A stretch of 58,527 nucleotides of DNA from Verrucomicrobiia bacterium. GTDB lineage: Bacteria > Verrucomicrobiota > Verrucomicrobiia > Verrucomicrobiales > Akkermansiaceae. Within the stretch, counting starts at the first letter, position 1, and each line of letters starts with the position of its first letter. This document shows, piece by piece, positions 25,974 through 35,738 of this stretch. The notes below the pieces were generated by a model. That model saw only the letters and a list, made by a program, of their open reading frames with translations. It was not told the origin of the DNA and searched no databases. Both the position numbers and the translations under genes were made by a program. The stretch covers positions 1 through 58,527 of the forward strand of contig CANHQJ010000024.1 in assembly GCA_947462875.1 (NCBI GenBank), given 5' to 3'.

Positions 25974-28052
25974 TTAGAACATCACGCGAATCCCCGCGAT
26001 GACGCCGCGGCCTGCGAGTGGGGCCACGTCTTTCAGGAACGAGGTGCTGAGACGTGCTTCCTCATCAGTGAGATTCACGCCGCGAATGTAGCAGGTGGAG
26101 TCCATGCCGGCGATCTCCGTGCGGTAGCTGATGCCGGCATTGATCAGGAAATAGCTGTCCGTCGGCAGCTCGAACTCGGCGGTGCGATCCTGCTCGGCGG
26201 CATACTGACCTTCGAGGCTGGCGGTGAAGGGGCCTTTTTCATACTCAAAGGTGCCACCGATGCGGAAGGGGGGAATGCGCGGCAAGGCATCGCCGGAATC
26301 GCGGTTTTCCGCATGCACGTAGTCGGCACGCAGAATCAGATCGAGGCGCTCCTCGCGTTCGGTCACGGCAACCGTTTGAGTGTCGTCGCCGGCATCCGTC
26401 ACAGGACCGAGCAGGTGGAAGACGGTCTCAAGCTCGAAGCCGTAGAAATCCGCATTGATCGGCTCGAACACAAAGATCGGCAAGTCTTCGTCCGGATCCG
26501 TGGCACCGGTGTCGGAGAGATTGATGTAATCATGGAAGCGATAGAAAAACGCCCCGGCGCTGCCCGTGACCCATCCGTTTTTTTTGCGGATGCTGAGGTC
26601 CGCCGAAAATGACTCTTCGCGGTCCAGATCGGCATTGCCAATTTCAAACGTGCTGGTCGCCTTGTGCGGGCCGTTGGCAAACAGCTCGACGTAGGTCGGC
26701 GGACGCTGGGTGTAGGCCACGGAGACGGACGCGGCGTAGTCCTCGGTGATGTCGTAGATCACTCCGGCGGAGGCGCTGAAGGCTCCCGTATCGACGTCCT
26801 GCCCGGGACCAAAACGATCGCTGTTCAGGCTCTCATTGCTGTGATGATCGTAGCGCGCGCCGAACTGGAAGCGCGCCTTGCCCCATTCTTTTTCCTCGAA
26901 GAAAAACAGCGCGTGGCGCTGCGTGTCCACACCCGGCAGGAAAGCCTCTTCGCCCGATGCGGCGAAATCGGTGAACTGGATTTCATAGCCGAAGGTGCCC
27001 TCGAATCCCGCGACGGCTTTGTGCATGAACTCGACGCGGCCGTTGAAGCCCTCGGTATCAAACACCGTCCCCACCTCGCTGCCCTCGAACTCCGTGTGCG
27101 TGTAGTCCGAGTAGCCGAAGTTGAAACGGATCTCGCGCAGGAAATCCAACGGCTCATACACCGCACCGCGCATGTCCCAGCGGCGTTGCTCCAGATCGAT
27201 GGTGACATCTTCCTCGCCCACCGTGCCGTAGTCCGAGTTCATGCCGGAGAAGGAAAAGCCGAGGTAGCCATTCTCGAAAATGTGAGACGCGCCGAGGCCG
27301 AGCCCCTCCGAGTTGGTGAAACTGTTAGGCAAGACGCCACGCGGTTGCGGATCGCCCGGATCATCCAGTGCCCGCTGTGCAGCGGAACGGGCGAAGCCGG
27401 GAATGTCGATGTTTTCCGTCTCGCGATGGAACAGATCCAGATGGAAGACCCAGGGACCTTGGCCCCAGTTGAACTCCGCGCTTTCCGACAGAGAATTGTC
27501 CGCCGTGCCGCCCATGAAGTCGATGCGACCTTTCGGATACGTGCCGCTGAAACGCTCTTCCGCGATGCGGTTGTCGATCACGTTCACGACGCCGCCGAGA
27601 GTGTTCGGGCCATAGAGAAGCGTGGCGGGGCCGCGCACGACCTCCACGGATTGCACCGAGAGAGGATCCACCGTGACCGCGTGGTCGGGGCTGACATTCG
27701 AAACATCGATGAGCGAGGTGCCGTTCTGCAGCATCCGCACGCGGTCATCGCCCATGCCACGCAGCACCGGTCGGCTCGAACCGGGAGCGAAATACGTGGA
27801 ACTCACACCGGGAAGGCGATTGAGCGTTTCTCCGAGCGTTGGCTCGATGCGCAGGAGCAAGCGGTCTTCCGAGAGCACGGTCGCCGGCTGGATTTGCTCG
27901 TACAGCGTTTGGTCCGAGCGGTTCGCGGTGACCACCACCTGATCGAGAATTTCCGAGGAAATGGGTGCTTCTTTCGGCTCTTCCGCCGCATGGACCCAGG
28001 TGAGTGATAACGTGAACAACGACAAAAAGGAGTGCGCGTAGGTGACTTTCAT
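25974..28052 (-). CDS. TonB-dependent outer-membrane receptor, ZnuD-like
   Basis: 692 residues from ATG 28052, which starts a signal peptide (MKVTYAHSFLSLFTLSLTWVHA). The TonB box region DQVVVTANRSDQT precedes the plug (VLRGMGDDRVRMLQNG; VEVVRGPATLLYGPNTLGGVVNV). The SNVSPDHAVTVDPLSVQSVEV segment closely resembles the ZnuD zinc-receptor group. The beta barrel ends in MF with the expected C-terminal aromatic. It probably imports a metal (zinc is the best guess) or a siderophore-like ligand. It is intact and stands alone; no TonB/ExbBD is near. Confidence 0.9.
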   Translation of the reverse strand: MKVTYAHSFLSLFTLSLTWVHAAEEPKEAPISSEILDQVVVTANRSDQTLYEQIQPATVLSEDRLLLRIEPTLGETLNRLPGVSSTYFAPGSSRPVLRGMGDDRVRMLQNGTSLIDVSNVSPDHAVTVDPLSVQSVEVVRGPATLLYGPNTLGGVVNVIDNRIAEERFSGTYPKGRIDFMGGTADNSLSESAEFNWGQGPWVFHLDLFHRETENIDIPGFARSAAQRALDDPGDPQPRGVLPNSFTNSEGLGLGASHIFENGYLGFSFSGMNSDYGTVGEEDVTIDLEQRRWDMRGAVYEPLDFLREIRFNFGYSDYTHTEFEGSEVGTVFDTEGFNGRVEFMHKAVAGFEGTFGYEIQFTDFAASGEEAFLPGVDTQRHALFFFEEKEWGKARFQFGARYDHHSNESLNSDRFGPGQDVDTGAFSASAGVIYDITEDYAASVSVAYTQRPPTYVELFANGPHKATSTFEIGNADLDREESFSADLSIRKKNGWVTGSAGAFFYRFHDYINLSDTGATDPDEDLPIFVFEPINADFYGFELETVFHLLGPVTDAGDDTQTVAVTEREERLDLILRADYVHAENRDSGDALPRIPPFRIGGTFEYEKGPFTASLEGQYAAEQDRTAEFELPTDSYFLINAGISYRTEIAGMDSTCYIRGVNLTDEEARLSTSFLKDVAPLAGRGVIAGIRVMF

Positions 28053-28076
28053 CGGCGCGGTGTTAACGCAATAGAT

Positions 28077-28088
28077 TTGCATGTGCAA
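28077..28088. promoter_or_regulatory. Inverted repeat upstream of the TonB receptor gene
   Basis: TTGCATGTGCAA is a 5+5 inverted repeat with a 2-base centre, 25 bases upstream of the receptor start. A half copy (ATGCAA) follows at 28095-28100. It could be an operator for a metal regulator, but it does not match a known Zur or Fur box closely. Confidence 0.3.
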
Positions 28089-28134
28089 GAAAAAATGCAA
28101 AAAATATGCGTTATGGAGATTTCACCCCAGTTGC

Positions 28135-28920
28135 CTACTTTTTCGCGGCCCAGGATTTTTCCGCGGCGGCGATGGCATCATCGCTCATGCCGAACGCGCG
28201 CAGCACGCCCTTCGCCATCATGACATTGCCTAACGGATTCATGTGGCAGCCATCGGTGGTGAGTTTGTTTTTGATGTCGCGCTGGTAGTCCGGCTCACAA
28301 AACATCACGGCGCGGCCTTTGACGTCGGGGATTTTTTTCAGCTCCTCCTGCAGCTGCGCGTTCAGATCGGCGAGAAGGCATTTTTTTTCCTTCGCGATCG
28401 TGCGCAGGAAGTCGTTGTAGGGGATGAGGTTCTTGTTCAGCTCGCGCTCGGGATCCTCGCCTATCATCGTCGCGGTGAGCACCATGACCTTGATGTTGGC
28501 GGCCTGTGCCTGATCGATGAGAGAGGTGATGTTTTTCTTGAAATCATCCAGCGGCACGCCCTGGAACTTGCGGCCATTGAGCACCAGTTGGAAATGCCAC
28601 ACGTCATTCACGCCGCAGCTCAGCACCAGCCACTGCGGTTTTTTGCTGAGAACATCGCGCTCGAGCCGTGCGAGCATATCGGGCGAACGATTGCCGGAAA
28701 TGCCCGCAGGCACGCTTTTCACCGCAAGCCCCTGCTGTTGCAGCGCGTCCATCACCAGCGTGACGTAGCCGTTTTTCCGCGCTCCGTCCTGCGTGATGGA
28801 GTCGCCGAGAAAGGCAATCGTTTCGCCATCCTTCACCACGAGCGACGGCTCCACGGCGAACGAGGAAGTCAGCAGCAAGCAAAACGCCGCAAGCCAGCGC
28901 AAAAGGATCAGATGTTTCAT
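28135..28920 (-). CDS. Secreted SGNH/GDSL hydrolase
   Basis: 261 residues from ATG 28920 with a signal peptide ending at SFA. SGNH blocks are visible: GDSITQDG (39-46, nucleophile Ser), GISGNRSPDM (block II Gly), GVNDVWHF (block III Asn) and DGCHMNPLGN (block V Asp-His). These enzymes remove acyl groups from esters, often from acetylated sugars in PVC bacteria; the substrate is unknown. A long in-frame extension to 29145 would overlap fabV and is rejected. Confidence 0.9.
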   Translation of the reverse strand: MKHLILLRWLAAFCLLLTSSFAVEPSLVVKDGETIAFLGDSITQDGARKNGYVTLVMDALQQQGLAVKSVPAGISGNRSPDMLARLERDVLSKKPQWLVLSCGVNDVWHFQLVLNGRKFQGVPLDDFKKNITSLIDQAQAANIKVMVLTATMIGEDPERELNKNLIPYNDFLRTIAKEKKCLLADLNAQLQEELKKIPDVKGRAVMFCEPDYQRDIKNKLTTDGCHMNPLGNVMMAKGVLRAFGMSDDAIAAAEKSWAAKK

Positions 28921-29064
28921 ACGTGTTGGTGCATCAGTCCCTAGCGCATCGTCATTGGCGTGGCAAGAAATCTTCCGAACCAAACAGACCCGTCCGTCGC
29001 GGCTGCGAAAAAACGCCAGTTCAGGATTGCCAGCAAGTCGTGAAATCTTCACAGTGCCTCCGTC

Positions 29065-30258
29065 ATGATCATTGCTCCGAAAATCCGTGGATTCATTTGC
29101 ACCACCGCCCATCCCGAGGGCTGCGCCGCTCACGTTGCCGAACAAATCGCCGTCGTCAAGAGCCGCGGCCCCATCGCCAACGGTCCGAAAAAAGTGCTCG
29201 TGATCGGCTCCTCGACGGGCTACGGCCTATCCTCCCGCATCGCCGCCGCCTTCGGCTCCGGTGCCGCCACCATGGGGGTGTTTTTCGAAAAACCCGCCGA
29301 GGCCGACCGCTGCGGCACCGCCGGTTGGTACAACTCCGCAGCCTTTGAAAAAGCCGCCGCCGCCGAGGGCCTCTACGCCCGCTCGTTCAATGGCGATGCC
29401 TTTTCCGATGCCATGAAAGCGGAAGTCTGCGCCGCGATCAAAGCCGATCTCGGTCAGGTCGATTGCATCATTTACAGCCTCGCCTCTCCCCGCCGTACCG
29501 ATCCGAAAACCGGCGAGGTCTACAAATCCGTTCTCAAGTCCATCGGCGAGCCCTACACCAACAAAAATCTCAACACCACCAGTGGCGTGGTCGATGAAGT
29601 GACCATCACCCCCGCCGAGGGCGACGATATCAAAAACACCGTGGCCGTCATGGGCGGCGAGGACTGGGAACTGTGGATCGAGGCCCTGCTCGCCGAGAAC
29701 CTCATCGCCCCCGGCACGCAGACGGTCGCCTACTCCTACATCGGCCCCGAGCTCACCTGGCCCATCTACAAAAACGGCACCATCGGCGCGGCGAAGGAAG
29801 ACGTGGAACGCGCCCAGCGCGCGCTCGATGAAAAACTCGCCCCGCTCGGCGGCAAGGCATGGGTCTCCGTGAACAAAGCGCTCGTCACGCAGGCCAGCTC
29901 GGCCATTCCCGTGGTGCCGCTCTACATTTCCCTGCTCTACAAGGTCATGAAAGCCGAGGGCACGCACGAGGACACCATCGAACAAATGGACCGCCTCTTC
30001 CGCGATCGCATGTATAGCGGCAACCCGCAGCCCGACGAAGCCGGCCGCATCCGCGTGGACGACTGGGAAATGGCACCCGCCGTGCAGGCCCTCGTCGCCG
30101 AGCGCTGGAAAACCGTCTCCACCGAAAACCTCGCCGAGCTCGCCGACTTCGAGGGCTACCAAACCAGCTTCCTCCGCCTCTTCGGCTTCGGCCTGGCAGG
30201 CGTCAACTACGAAGCCGACACCGACCCGAACGTCGCCGTGCCTTCGTTGCAGGGGTGA
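29065..30258 (+). CDS. fabV: Trans-2-enoyl-ACP/CoA reductase FabV
   Basis: 397 residues, the usual length. NADH-dependent last step of fatty-acid elongation. The N-terminus (MIIAPKIRGFICTTAHPEGC) and nucleotide-binding GSSTGYGLSSRIAAAFG are typical. The catalytic pair in the FabV-specific Y-x8-K arrangement is Y235 and K244 (TWPIYKNGTIGAAK). FabV is relatively resistant to triclosan compared with FabI. A strong hairpin lies just after the stop. Confidence 0.96.
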   Translation: MIIAPKIRGFICTTAHPEGCAAHVAEQIAVVKSRGPIANGPKKVLVIGSSTGYGLSSRIAAAFGSGAATMGVFFEKPAEADRCGTAGWYNSAAFEKAAAAEGLYARSFNGDAFSDAMKAEVCAAIKADLGQVDCIIYSLASPRRTDPKTGEVYKSVLKSIGEPYTNKNLNTTSGVVDEVTITPAEGDDIKNTVAVMGGEDWELWIEALLAENLIAPGTQTVAYSYIGPELTWPIYKNGTIGAAKEDVERAQRALDEKLAPLGGKAWVSVNKALVTQASSAIPVVPLYISLLYKVMKAEGTHEDTIEQMDRLFRDRMYSGNPQPDEAGRIRVDDWEMAPAVQALVAERWKTVSTENLAELADFEGYQTSFLRLFGFGLAGVNYEADTDPNVAVPSLQG

Positions 30259-30282
30259 GTCTTGGCTTGCATTTCTCCCACA

Positions 30283-30317
30283 AAAAAAACGCCCGCAGAT
30301 CCTGCGGGCGTTTTTTT
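30283..30317. terminator. Bidirectional terminator between fabV and the sigma factor gene
   Basis: The arms ACGCCCGCAG and CTGCGGGCGT flank a 3-base loop, with A-run on the left and T-run on the right, so it can stop transcription of both convergent genes. Confidence 0.92.
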
Positions 30318-30335
30318 CGTTAGTAGGAAGCCGGA

Positions 30336-31196
30336 TCAACCCTGCGCCCATTCCCCTTCGAGGGAGCGGGGGGCTGGTTTGTCTTTCTTGCGGAGGGCGT
30401 TGCGCATTTTGGTCAGCGCGCTGTTTTGCAGCTGGCGGATGCGCTCGCGGGTGACGCCGAACTCACGGCCAACCTCTTCCAAGGTCAGCGGACGTTTGCC
30501 GGTGAGGCCGAAACGCTCGTCGATGATCGCACGCTCGCGGCTGTCCAGCACGGTGAGCAGGCCATCGAGGTTGTCGTGGAGATTTTTATCGGAGAGCAAG
30601 TCGAGCGGGTTCGAGGCTTTTTCGTCGCCGATGATTTCGCCGTAGTTCGTCGATTCCCCTTCGTTGATCGGAGCATCGAGAGAGGTGGGGCGCTGCGATG
30701 CCTGTTTCAGCATGGCGAGCTTGCGGCGAGGGATGCCGGTTTCTTCGGCCAGTTCCTCATCGGTCGGTTCGCGGCCATACGCTTCCGTGAGCATCGCGGT
30801 GATGCGGCGCAGCTTGGCGATTTTATCAACCATGTGCACGGGCAGGCGAATCGTTTTGCTCTGATTGGCCAGCGCGCGTTTGATCGATTGTTTGATCCAC
30901 CAGGCCGCGTAGGTGCTGAGCTTGCCGCCCTTGACGGGGTCGAAGCGATCCACGGCCTTCATCAGACCGATGTTGCCCTCGGAAATCAGATCGGAGACCG
31001 GCATGCCGTAGCCCGCATAGTCCTGCGCGATCTTGACCACCAAACGCAGGTTGGCCTTGATCATGGTGTTGCGGGCCGCTTGGTCGCCCTTCTTGATTTT
31101 TTTCGCCAACACAATCTCATCCTCGGGGGTGAGAAGCGGAGTCTTCGCGATCTCCTTCATGTAAGCCTTCATGCTGCTGTCGAATTCTGATGCCAT
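30336..31196 (-). CDS. RNA polymerase sigma-70 family factor (group 2-like)
   Basis: 286 residues. Region 1.2 (SSMKAYMKEIAKTPLLTPEDE), region 2 (NLRLVVKIAQDYAGYGMPVSDLISEGNIGLMKAVDRFDP with YAAWWIKQSIKRAL), region 3 and region 4 (LTLEEVGREFGVTRERIRQLQNSAL) are complete. It lacks the long N-terminal region 1.1 and non-conserved insert of a housekeeping RpoD, so it is a smaller group 2/RpoS/SigB-like factor or a short primary factor. A clear Shine-Dalgarno AAGGAGAA is seen upstream (31200-31207). Its regulon is unknown. Confidence 0.93.
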   Translation of the reverse strand: MASEFDSSMKAYMKEIAKTPLLTPEDEIVLAKKIKKGDQAARNTMIKANLRLVVKIAQDYAGYGMPVSDLISEGNIGLMKAVDRFDPVKGGKLSTYAAWWIKQSIKRALANQSKTIRLPVHMVDKIAKLRRITAMLTEAYGREPTDEELAEETGIPRRKLAMLKQASQRPTSLDAPINEGESTNYGEIIGDEKASNPLDLLSDKNLHDNLDGLLTVLDSRERAIIDERFGLTGKRPLTLEEVGREFGVTRERIRQLQNSALTKMRNALRKKDKPAPRSLEGEWAQG

Positions 31197-31531
31197 AATG
31201 TTCTCCTTACTGTTGACTACTAATGTAACGACACTGTGAGCTAAATTATTCGATGATTCGGAAAAATCAACCGCCCCTCACGGGGTGCTCTCCTGTCTGA
31301 GATACTTCGAGCAAAAAGCATGCCGTTATGCCGCATCGGCGGAAACGCTTGTATTTGCTTGGTTTTGGGGAAATCATCACAAAGTATTGACAAAAATGTC
31401 CGCCTCAAAGTGGCGCAGATGGGACAATTTGTCACAGTAATGAAATTTTTTCATCTGCCGCGAAAAATCGCTCACTCTCGCAAAAGAAGATTGCCAGCAG
31501 CGGGAAAAAGCGGCAATTTTTCACTGTTCAG
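31197..31531. other. 335-base divergent intergenic region, no gene found
   Basis: The region separates the sigma factor gene from comM and is AT-richer than its flanks. A TTGACA occurs at 31387-31392 on the plus strand, but no matching -10 lies 17 bases later. The short minus-strand frame at 31241-31435 has no recognisable features. Both promoters are probably here. Confidence 0.5.
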
Positions 31532-33067
31532 ATGATTACTCGAATCTATTCAGCCGCCTTGCGCGGGGTCGATGCGCAAGAAGTCGAAGTGGAGGTGAAT
31601 GCCTGGGGCTCAGAAAAGCCTCAAATTTTTGTCGTCGGCTTGCCGGATGCCGCCGTGCGGGAGTCCATCCAGCGCGTGACCTCCGCCATCATCGCCTCGG
31701 CCCTGCCGTTCAGCGATGGCAGCAAGACCGTCAACCTCGCCCCTGCCGATGTGAAAAAGGAAGGCCCGTCCTTCGATCTGCCGATCGCTCTGGCGATGGC
31801 CTCCGCCTGCGCGGAGCTGGCCCTCCCCGCGGATGATTGTTACGTCGCGGGCGAGCTCGCTCTGGATGGCACGGTGCGACCGATCAAAGGCGCGCTCCCC
31901 ATCGCGCTCGAAGCCCGGGCACGTGGGAAAAAACGCCTCATTGTACCTGCGGCGAATGCGCCCGAGGCGGCGATCGTGGAAGGCATCGAAGTCTATGGCG
32001 TGGACTCCCTGCACCAGACCTGGGGATTTCTCGCGGGGACCGAACCCTTGGCACCCTGCGTGATCGATCGACAAGCGTTTTTTGAATCGCATCGGCACTA
32101 CGATGTCGATTTCGAGGAAGTCAAAGGCCAGTATCAAGTGAAGCGTGCCCTCGAAATCGCGGCCACCGGGGGACACAATATTTTAATGGTCGGCCCGCCC
32201 GGCACCGGCAAGTCCATGCTCGCGAAACGACTGCCCAGCATCCTGCCGGACATGAGCGAGGAGGAGTCGATCGAAACGACAAAAATCCACTCCATCGCCG
32301 GCTACCTCGATCCGAAACGTTCCTTCATCACCACCCGCCCCTACCGCGCCCCTCACCACACGATTTCCGATGCCGGACTGCTCGGTGGCGGCACCAACCC
32401 CGGCCCGGGCGAGGTCTCGCTCTCGCACCATGGCCTGCTCTTTCTCGATGAACTTCCCGAGTTCCGCCGACAAACGTTGGAGGTGATGCGGCAGCCGCTG
32501 GAGGATGGTCACGTGACAATCTCGCGCGCGGCTGGCTCTCTCACCTTTCCCTCCCGCTTCATGCTGGTAGCGGCGATGAATCCGTGTCCTTGCGGTTACT
32601 ACGGCGATGCGAAACGCGAGTGCCGCTGTGGCTCGCGGGCGATTGAAAAGTATCGGCAGAAAATTTCCGGCCCCTTGTTGGATCGGATCGACATCCATGT
32701 GGAAGTGCCGCTGGTTGATTTCAAAGAACTCTCCTCGACCGAGCTCGGCGAAAAGTCCTCCACCATCCGCGCACGGGTAGCCGCCGCCCGCGCGGTGCAG
32801 ACGAAACGTTTCCAAAAAAACAAAGGCGTCTCCACCAATGCCGCGATGTCCGCGAAACTCGTGCGCGAGCACTGCGCGCTCGATGCCACCAGCACCAGCT
32901 ACCTCGAGCACGCGATGGAATCGATGAACTTCTCCGCTCGCGCCCACGACCGCATCCTCAAAGTGGCGAGAACCATCGCCGACCTAGAGGGCAGCGATGC
33001 GATCCAGCCCCAACACATCCTCGAAGCGATCCAGTATCGTTCGTTGGATCGGAAGTTGTTTTCGTGA
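31532..33067 (+). CDS. comM: ComM/YifB family Mg-chelatase-like AAA+ ATPase
   Basis: 511 residues. ComM is a hexameric helicase that promotes branch migration during natural transformation. An N-terminal Lon-protease-like domain ([34 protein letters not shown]) is followed by the AAA+ core with Walker [10 protein letters not shown] (about 220-228), Walker [11 protein letters not shown] and the zinc-finger-like [10 protein letters not shown]...CRC. The end [14 protein letters not shown] is complete. Uniquely, the last 96 bases have a second, diverged copy at 33918-34013, beyond dinD. Confidence 0.95.
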   Translation: MITRIYSAALRGVDAQEVEVEVNAWGSEKPQIFVVGLPDAAVRESIQRVTSAIIASALPFSDGSKTVNLAPADVKKEGPSFDLPIALAMASACAELALPADDCYVAGELALDGTVRPIKGALPIALEARARGKKRLIVPAANAPEAAIVEGIEVYGVDSLHQTWGFLAGTEPLAPCVIDRQAFFESHRHYDVDFEEVKGQYQVKRALEIAATGGHNILMVGPPGTGKSMLAKRLPSILPDMSEEESIETTKIHSIAGYLDPKRSFITTRPYRAPHHTISDAGLLGGGTNPGPGEVSLSHHGLLFLDELPEFRRQTLEVMRQPLEDGHVTISRAAGSLTFPSRFMLVAAMNPCPCGYYGDAKRECRCGSRAIEKYRQKISGPLLDRIDIHVEVPLVDFKELSSTELGEKSSTIRARVAAARAVQTKRFQKNKGVSTNAAMSAKLVREHCALDATSTSYLEHAMESMNFSARAHDRILKVARTIADLEGSDAIQPQHILEAIQYRSLDRKLFS

Positions 33068-33088
33068 AACTCATCATCACCTCTCGCC

Positions 33089-33904
33089 ATGAGCAATCAA
33101 ATCACAGCCTTCGAATCGATACGCCGGACAAACCCGGCGGGCAACGAATTCTGGTCCAGCCGGGACTTTTCCAAGGTTCTTGGATACGCTGATTACCGGA
33201 ATTTCCAGTCCGTCATCGAATCCGCCCGCACCGCCTGTTTCAACAGCGGCCAGCGGGTGGAGGACCATTTCGTTGAGGTCACCGAAATGGTCGAGATCGG
33301 CAGTGGGGCGCAGCGTCGTCTGAAGACCGTGATGATGTCGCGTTACGCCTGTTACCTCGTCATTCAGAATGCAGATCCATCGAAGGAAATTGTCGCCCAC
33401 GGCCAGACTTACTTTTCCATTCAGACCCGGCGGCAGGAACTCAGCGATGCGGAAATCGAGGAAAAACGCCGCCTGTCCATTCGCTCCGAACTCAAGAAAC
33501 ACAACAGCCAGCTTGCCGATGCCGCGAAGGATGCGGGTGTCATCGAACCGCGCGACTACGCCATCTTCCAGAACCATGGCTACATGGGTCTCTATGGTGG
33601 CCTCGGAGCGCAGGACATCCATCGCCGCAAAGGTCTGAAGAAGGGGGATCAAATCCTCGATCACATGGGCAGCACCGAACTGGCCGCCAATCTCTTCCGC
33701 GCAACCCAGGCGGAGGAAAAACTTCGACGTGAAAAAATCACTGGCAAGGATAAGGCGAATAAAGCCCACCGCGAAGTCGGAGCCAAAGTCCGCCAAACGA
33801 TCAAGGAACTCGGCGGCACTATGCCAGAAGAGCTTCCCACGGCGGAGAGCATCAAGAAACTCGAATCGAAGGCGCGCAAAGCACTGAAGAAGCCGAATAA
33901 TTGA
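33089..33904 (+). CDS. dinD: DNA damage-inducible protein D (DinD), inserted behind comM
   Basis: 271 residues. The BRO-N-like front ([57 protein letters not shown]) and the DinD tail ([39 protein letters not shown]) are recognisable. In E. coli DinD is SOS-induced and inhibits RecA filament activities. No LexA box is visible before this gene. Its start lies 21 bases after comM and its stop 13 bases before a second comM 3' end, so it occupies a 946-base duplication interval. It is complete. Confidence 0.93.
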   Translation: MSNQITAFESIRRTNPAGNEFWSSRDFSKVLGYADYRNFQSVIESARTACFNSGQRVEDHFVEVTEMVEIGSGAQRRLKTVMMSRYACYLVIQNADPSKEIVAHGQTYFSIQTRRQELSDAEIEEKRRLSIRSELKKHNSQLADAAKDAGVIEPRDYAIFQNHGYMGLYGGLGAQDIHRRKGLKKGDQILDHMGSTELAANLFRATQAEEKLRREKITGKDKANKAHREVGAKVRQTIKELGGTMPEELPTAESIKKLESKARKALKKPNN

Positions 33905-34013
33905 TTCCGAAGCCCACACCATCGCCGACCTCGTCGGCTGTGAAAAGATCCAAAGCGAACACATCCTCGAAGCGATCCAGTACCGTTCGCTGGACAGGAA
34001 ACTGTTTTCCTAA
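33905..34013 (+). pseudogene. comM: Detached comM 3' end (last 32 codons), probable relic of insertion
   Basis: From 33918 to the TAA at 34011-34013 this stretch encodes [15 protein letters not shown] then [16 protein letters not shown], parallel to the comM terminus [15 protein letters not shown] and the same end. The 96 bases align without gaps to 32972-33067 at about 76 of 96 positions by eye, with a 25-base identical core (33012-33036 and 33958-33982). No start codon or upstream comM frame exists here. The junction is 5-13 bases after dinD. Confidence 0.88.
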
Positions 34014-34153
34014 AACTCTGGCGCGCCCCTGTAGGTGGCAGACGCATGGGGAAACCGCCCTTCCCCGTCGCAACGCGCTGATGAATCTTCTTTGCCAGGT
34101 TTTTTTCACCGCAGCTTCATCATGATTTCACAGTGCCCTGTCACCCTCACGGC

Positions 34154-35269
34154 ATGGAACAACACGACATCACGATCATCGGTGCGGGATTTGCGGGGCT
34201 GGCCTGTGCGCGGAGAGCGGCGCAGCAGGGCATGAAAACGCTGGTGCTGGAGCGCAAGGCCTGCCCTGGAGCGAACATGCGCACCACCGGCATCCTCGTC
34301 AAGGAAGCTGCTGATTTGCTGCATCTGCCCGCGCACCTGGGACGCAACATCAGCGGTGTCCGGCTCTATTCTCCTAACGGAAAATGCATCGATCTCACCT
34401 CGCCGGGCTATTCTTTTGTCGCCACCGACACGCCCGGCATGATGCGCTGGCTGACACGACAAGCGGAATCCGTAGGCGCGGAGATCCGGCTCTCACAAAA
34501 TGTTTCCCGATTCCGCGAGGAACGCGGCGCGGTGGTGCTGCCGGAGGCCGGTCTGCGCACGCGTTTCCTCGTCGGCTGCGATGGCGCACGCTCGAATGTG
34601 GCACGCGCGTTCGGCTTGAGCGAGAACCGCGATTTCCTCATCGGCGCGGAAGCCGAGTATGAAGGCATCGAGGACCTGGACCCCGATCGCTTGCACGTGT
34701 TTCTCGATTCACGGTTGGCACCGGGCTACATTGGCTGGATCGTTCCGGGTGTCGGCATCAGTCAGGTGGGGATCGCCGTGCGCCGCCCACACCAACCGGA
34801 TCTCGCGGCCTTCGAACAAAAAATCCGCACTCTCTTTGATTTTAGCCGCGCCAAGCTCGTCGGTCGGCGCGGCGGCTTGATCCCCTGCGGCGGTGTGGTG
34901 AAACACTGGCACAGCGATGGCGTCATGCTGCTGGGCGATGCCGCGGGCATGGTCTCGCCCCTCACGGCGGGAGGCATCTTTCCCTCGCTGCAACTGGGCG
35001 CGCAGGCAGGCCACGCCATCAGTCGGTTTCTCCAAGGCGAGCTCGCCGATCCGGCGGCGGAGTTGCGGGCCATGGTGCCGCGTTATGCCACGAAAAATCT
35101 ACTACGTTGGTCCATGGATCACCTGGCACCGCCGAATTTTCTCTACAATCTCGCGCTGGAAAATCCCCTGTTCCAACGAGCCGCCCAAGTGCTTTTTTTC
35201 CATCACCGCGGGCTCTTCTGCAAACAAGCATGGAAAGAAATCATGCACCTGCAAAAAAGATTCACCTGA
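34154..35269 (+). CDS. FAD-dependent oxidoreductase, geranylgeranyl-reductase family
   Basis: 371 residues from ATG 34154 (an upstream GTG at 34133 is possible). The N-terminus DITIIGAGFAGLACARRAAQQG is a GxGxxG FAD-binding fold; the second FAD motif is GVMLLGDAAGMVSPLTAGGIFPSL. The FLVGCDGARSNVARAFGL motif is the DG motif of flavoprotein hydroxylases and isoprenoid reductases. It may reduce isoprenoid or quinone-linked substrates. The neighbours give no pathway. Confidence 0.85.
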   Translation: MEQHDITIIGAGFAGLACARRAAQQGMKTLVLERKACPGANMRTTGILVKEAADLLHLPAHLGRNISGVRLYSPNGKCIDLTSPGYSFVATDTPGMMRWLTRQAESVGAEIRLSQNVSRFREERGAVVLPEAGLRTRFLVGCDGARSNVARAFGLSENRDFLIGAEAEYEGIEDLDPDRLHVFLDSRLAPGYIGWIVPGVGISQVGIAVRRPHQPDLAAFEQKIRTLFDFSRAKLVGRRGGLIPCGGVVKHWHSDGVMLLGDAAGMVSPLTAGGIFPSLQLGAQAGHAISRFLQGELADPAAELRAMVPRYATKNLLRWSMDHLAPPNFLYNLALENPLFQRAAQVLFFHHRGLFCKQAWKEIMHLQKRFT

Positions 35270-35326
35270 GCACGGGGTTGATGCGCATGCGATGATACAC
35301 GCCAAAATACGAGTCTTGGAAGTGCC

Positions 35327-35716
35327 TCATCCACCTCCATCCGTCATCAGCGCCTGGGTGCCGGGTTGCCAAGTCAGGCCCCAGTCGCGGATCGCGGCGA
35401 GGATGGGGCCTAGGGCTTTTCCTTTGTCGGTGAGCCGATAGCCAAAGCGTTTGCTGCCATCCGCAGCGGGGACTTTTTCCGCTACACCATGAGCCACCAG
35501 ACGCTCTAGCCGCTCGCTCAGGATATTGGTGGGAATCCGCTCGGGTGAGGCGGTGAAGTCCTTGAAACGGGTGCGCCCCAGCCACAAGTCCCGCACCACC
35601 AGCAAGGTCCAGCGATCGCCTAACAAATCTAACGAACAGGCCACCGGACAGACCGAACGCCGTGCGATCTCTGCGACTTTCGGAGACGATGGCGATTTGC
35701 GGGGCTTCGATGACAT
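35327..35716 (-). CDS. HxlR-family transcriptional regulator
   Basis: 129 residues. The motif SVCPVACSLDLLGDRWTLLVVRDL and the winged helix RFKDFTASPERIPTNILSERL...KRFGYRLTDKG are diagnostic of HxlR. The cysteine before PV is the position used as a redox or electrophile sensor in YodB/HypR-type members. It is divergent from the DinB gene, with a large nested palindrome between them that is likely its operator. Confidence 0.93.
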   Translation of the reverse strand: MSSKPRKSPSSPKVAEIARRSVCPVACSLDLLGDRWTLLVVRDLWLGRTRFKDFTASPERIPTNILSERLERLVAHGVAEKVPAADGSKRFGYRLTDKGKALGPILAAIRDWGLTWQPGTQALMTDGGG

Positions 35717-35738
35717 GCTTCTACTCTACCGAAAAAAC

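Noticed and set aside
31241-31435. 64-codon minus-strand frame in the gap before comM
   Set aside because: No homology signal, no clear ribosome-binding site, and located in a probable divergent promoter region.
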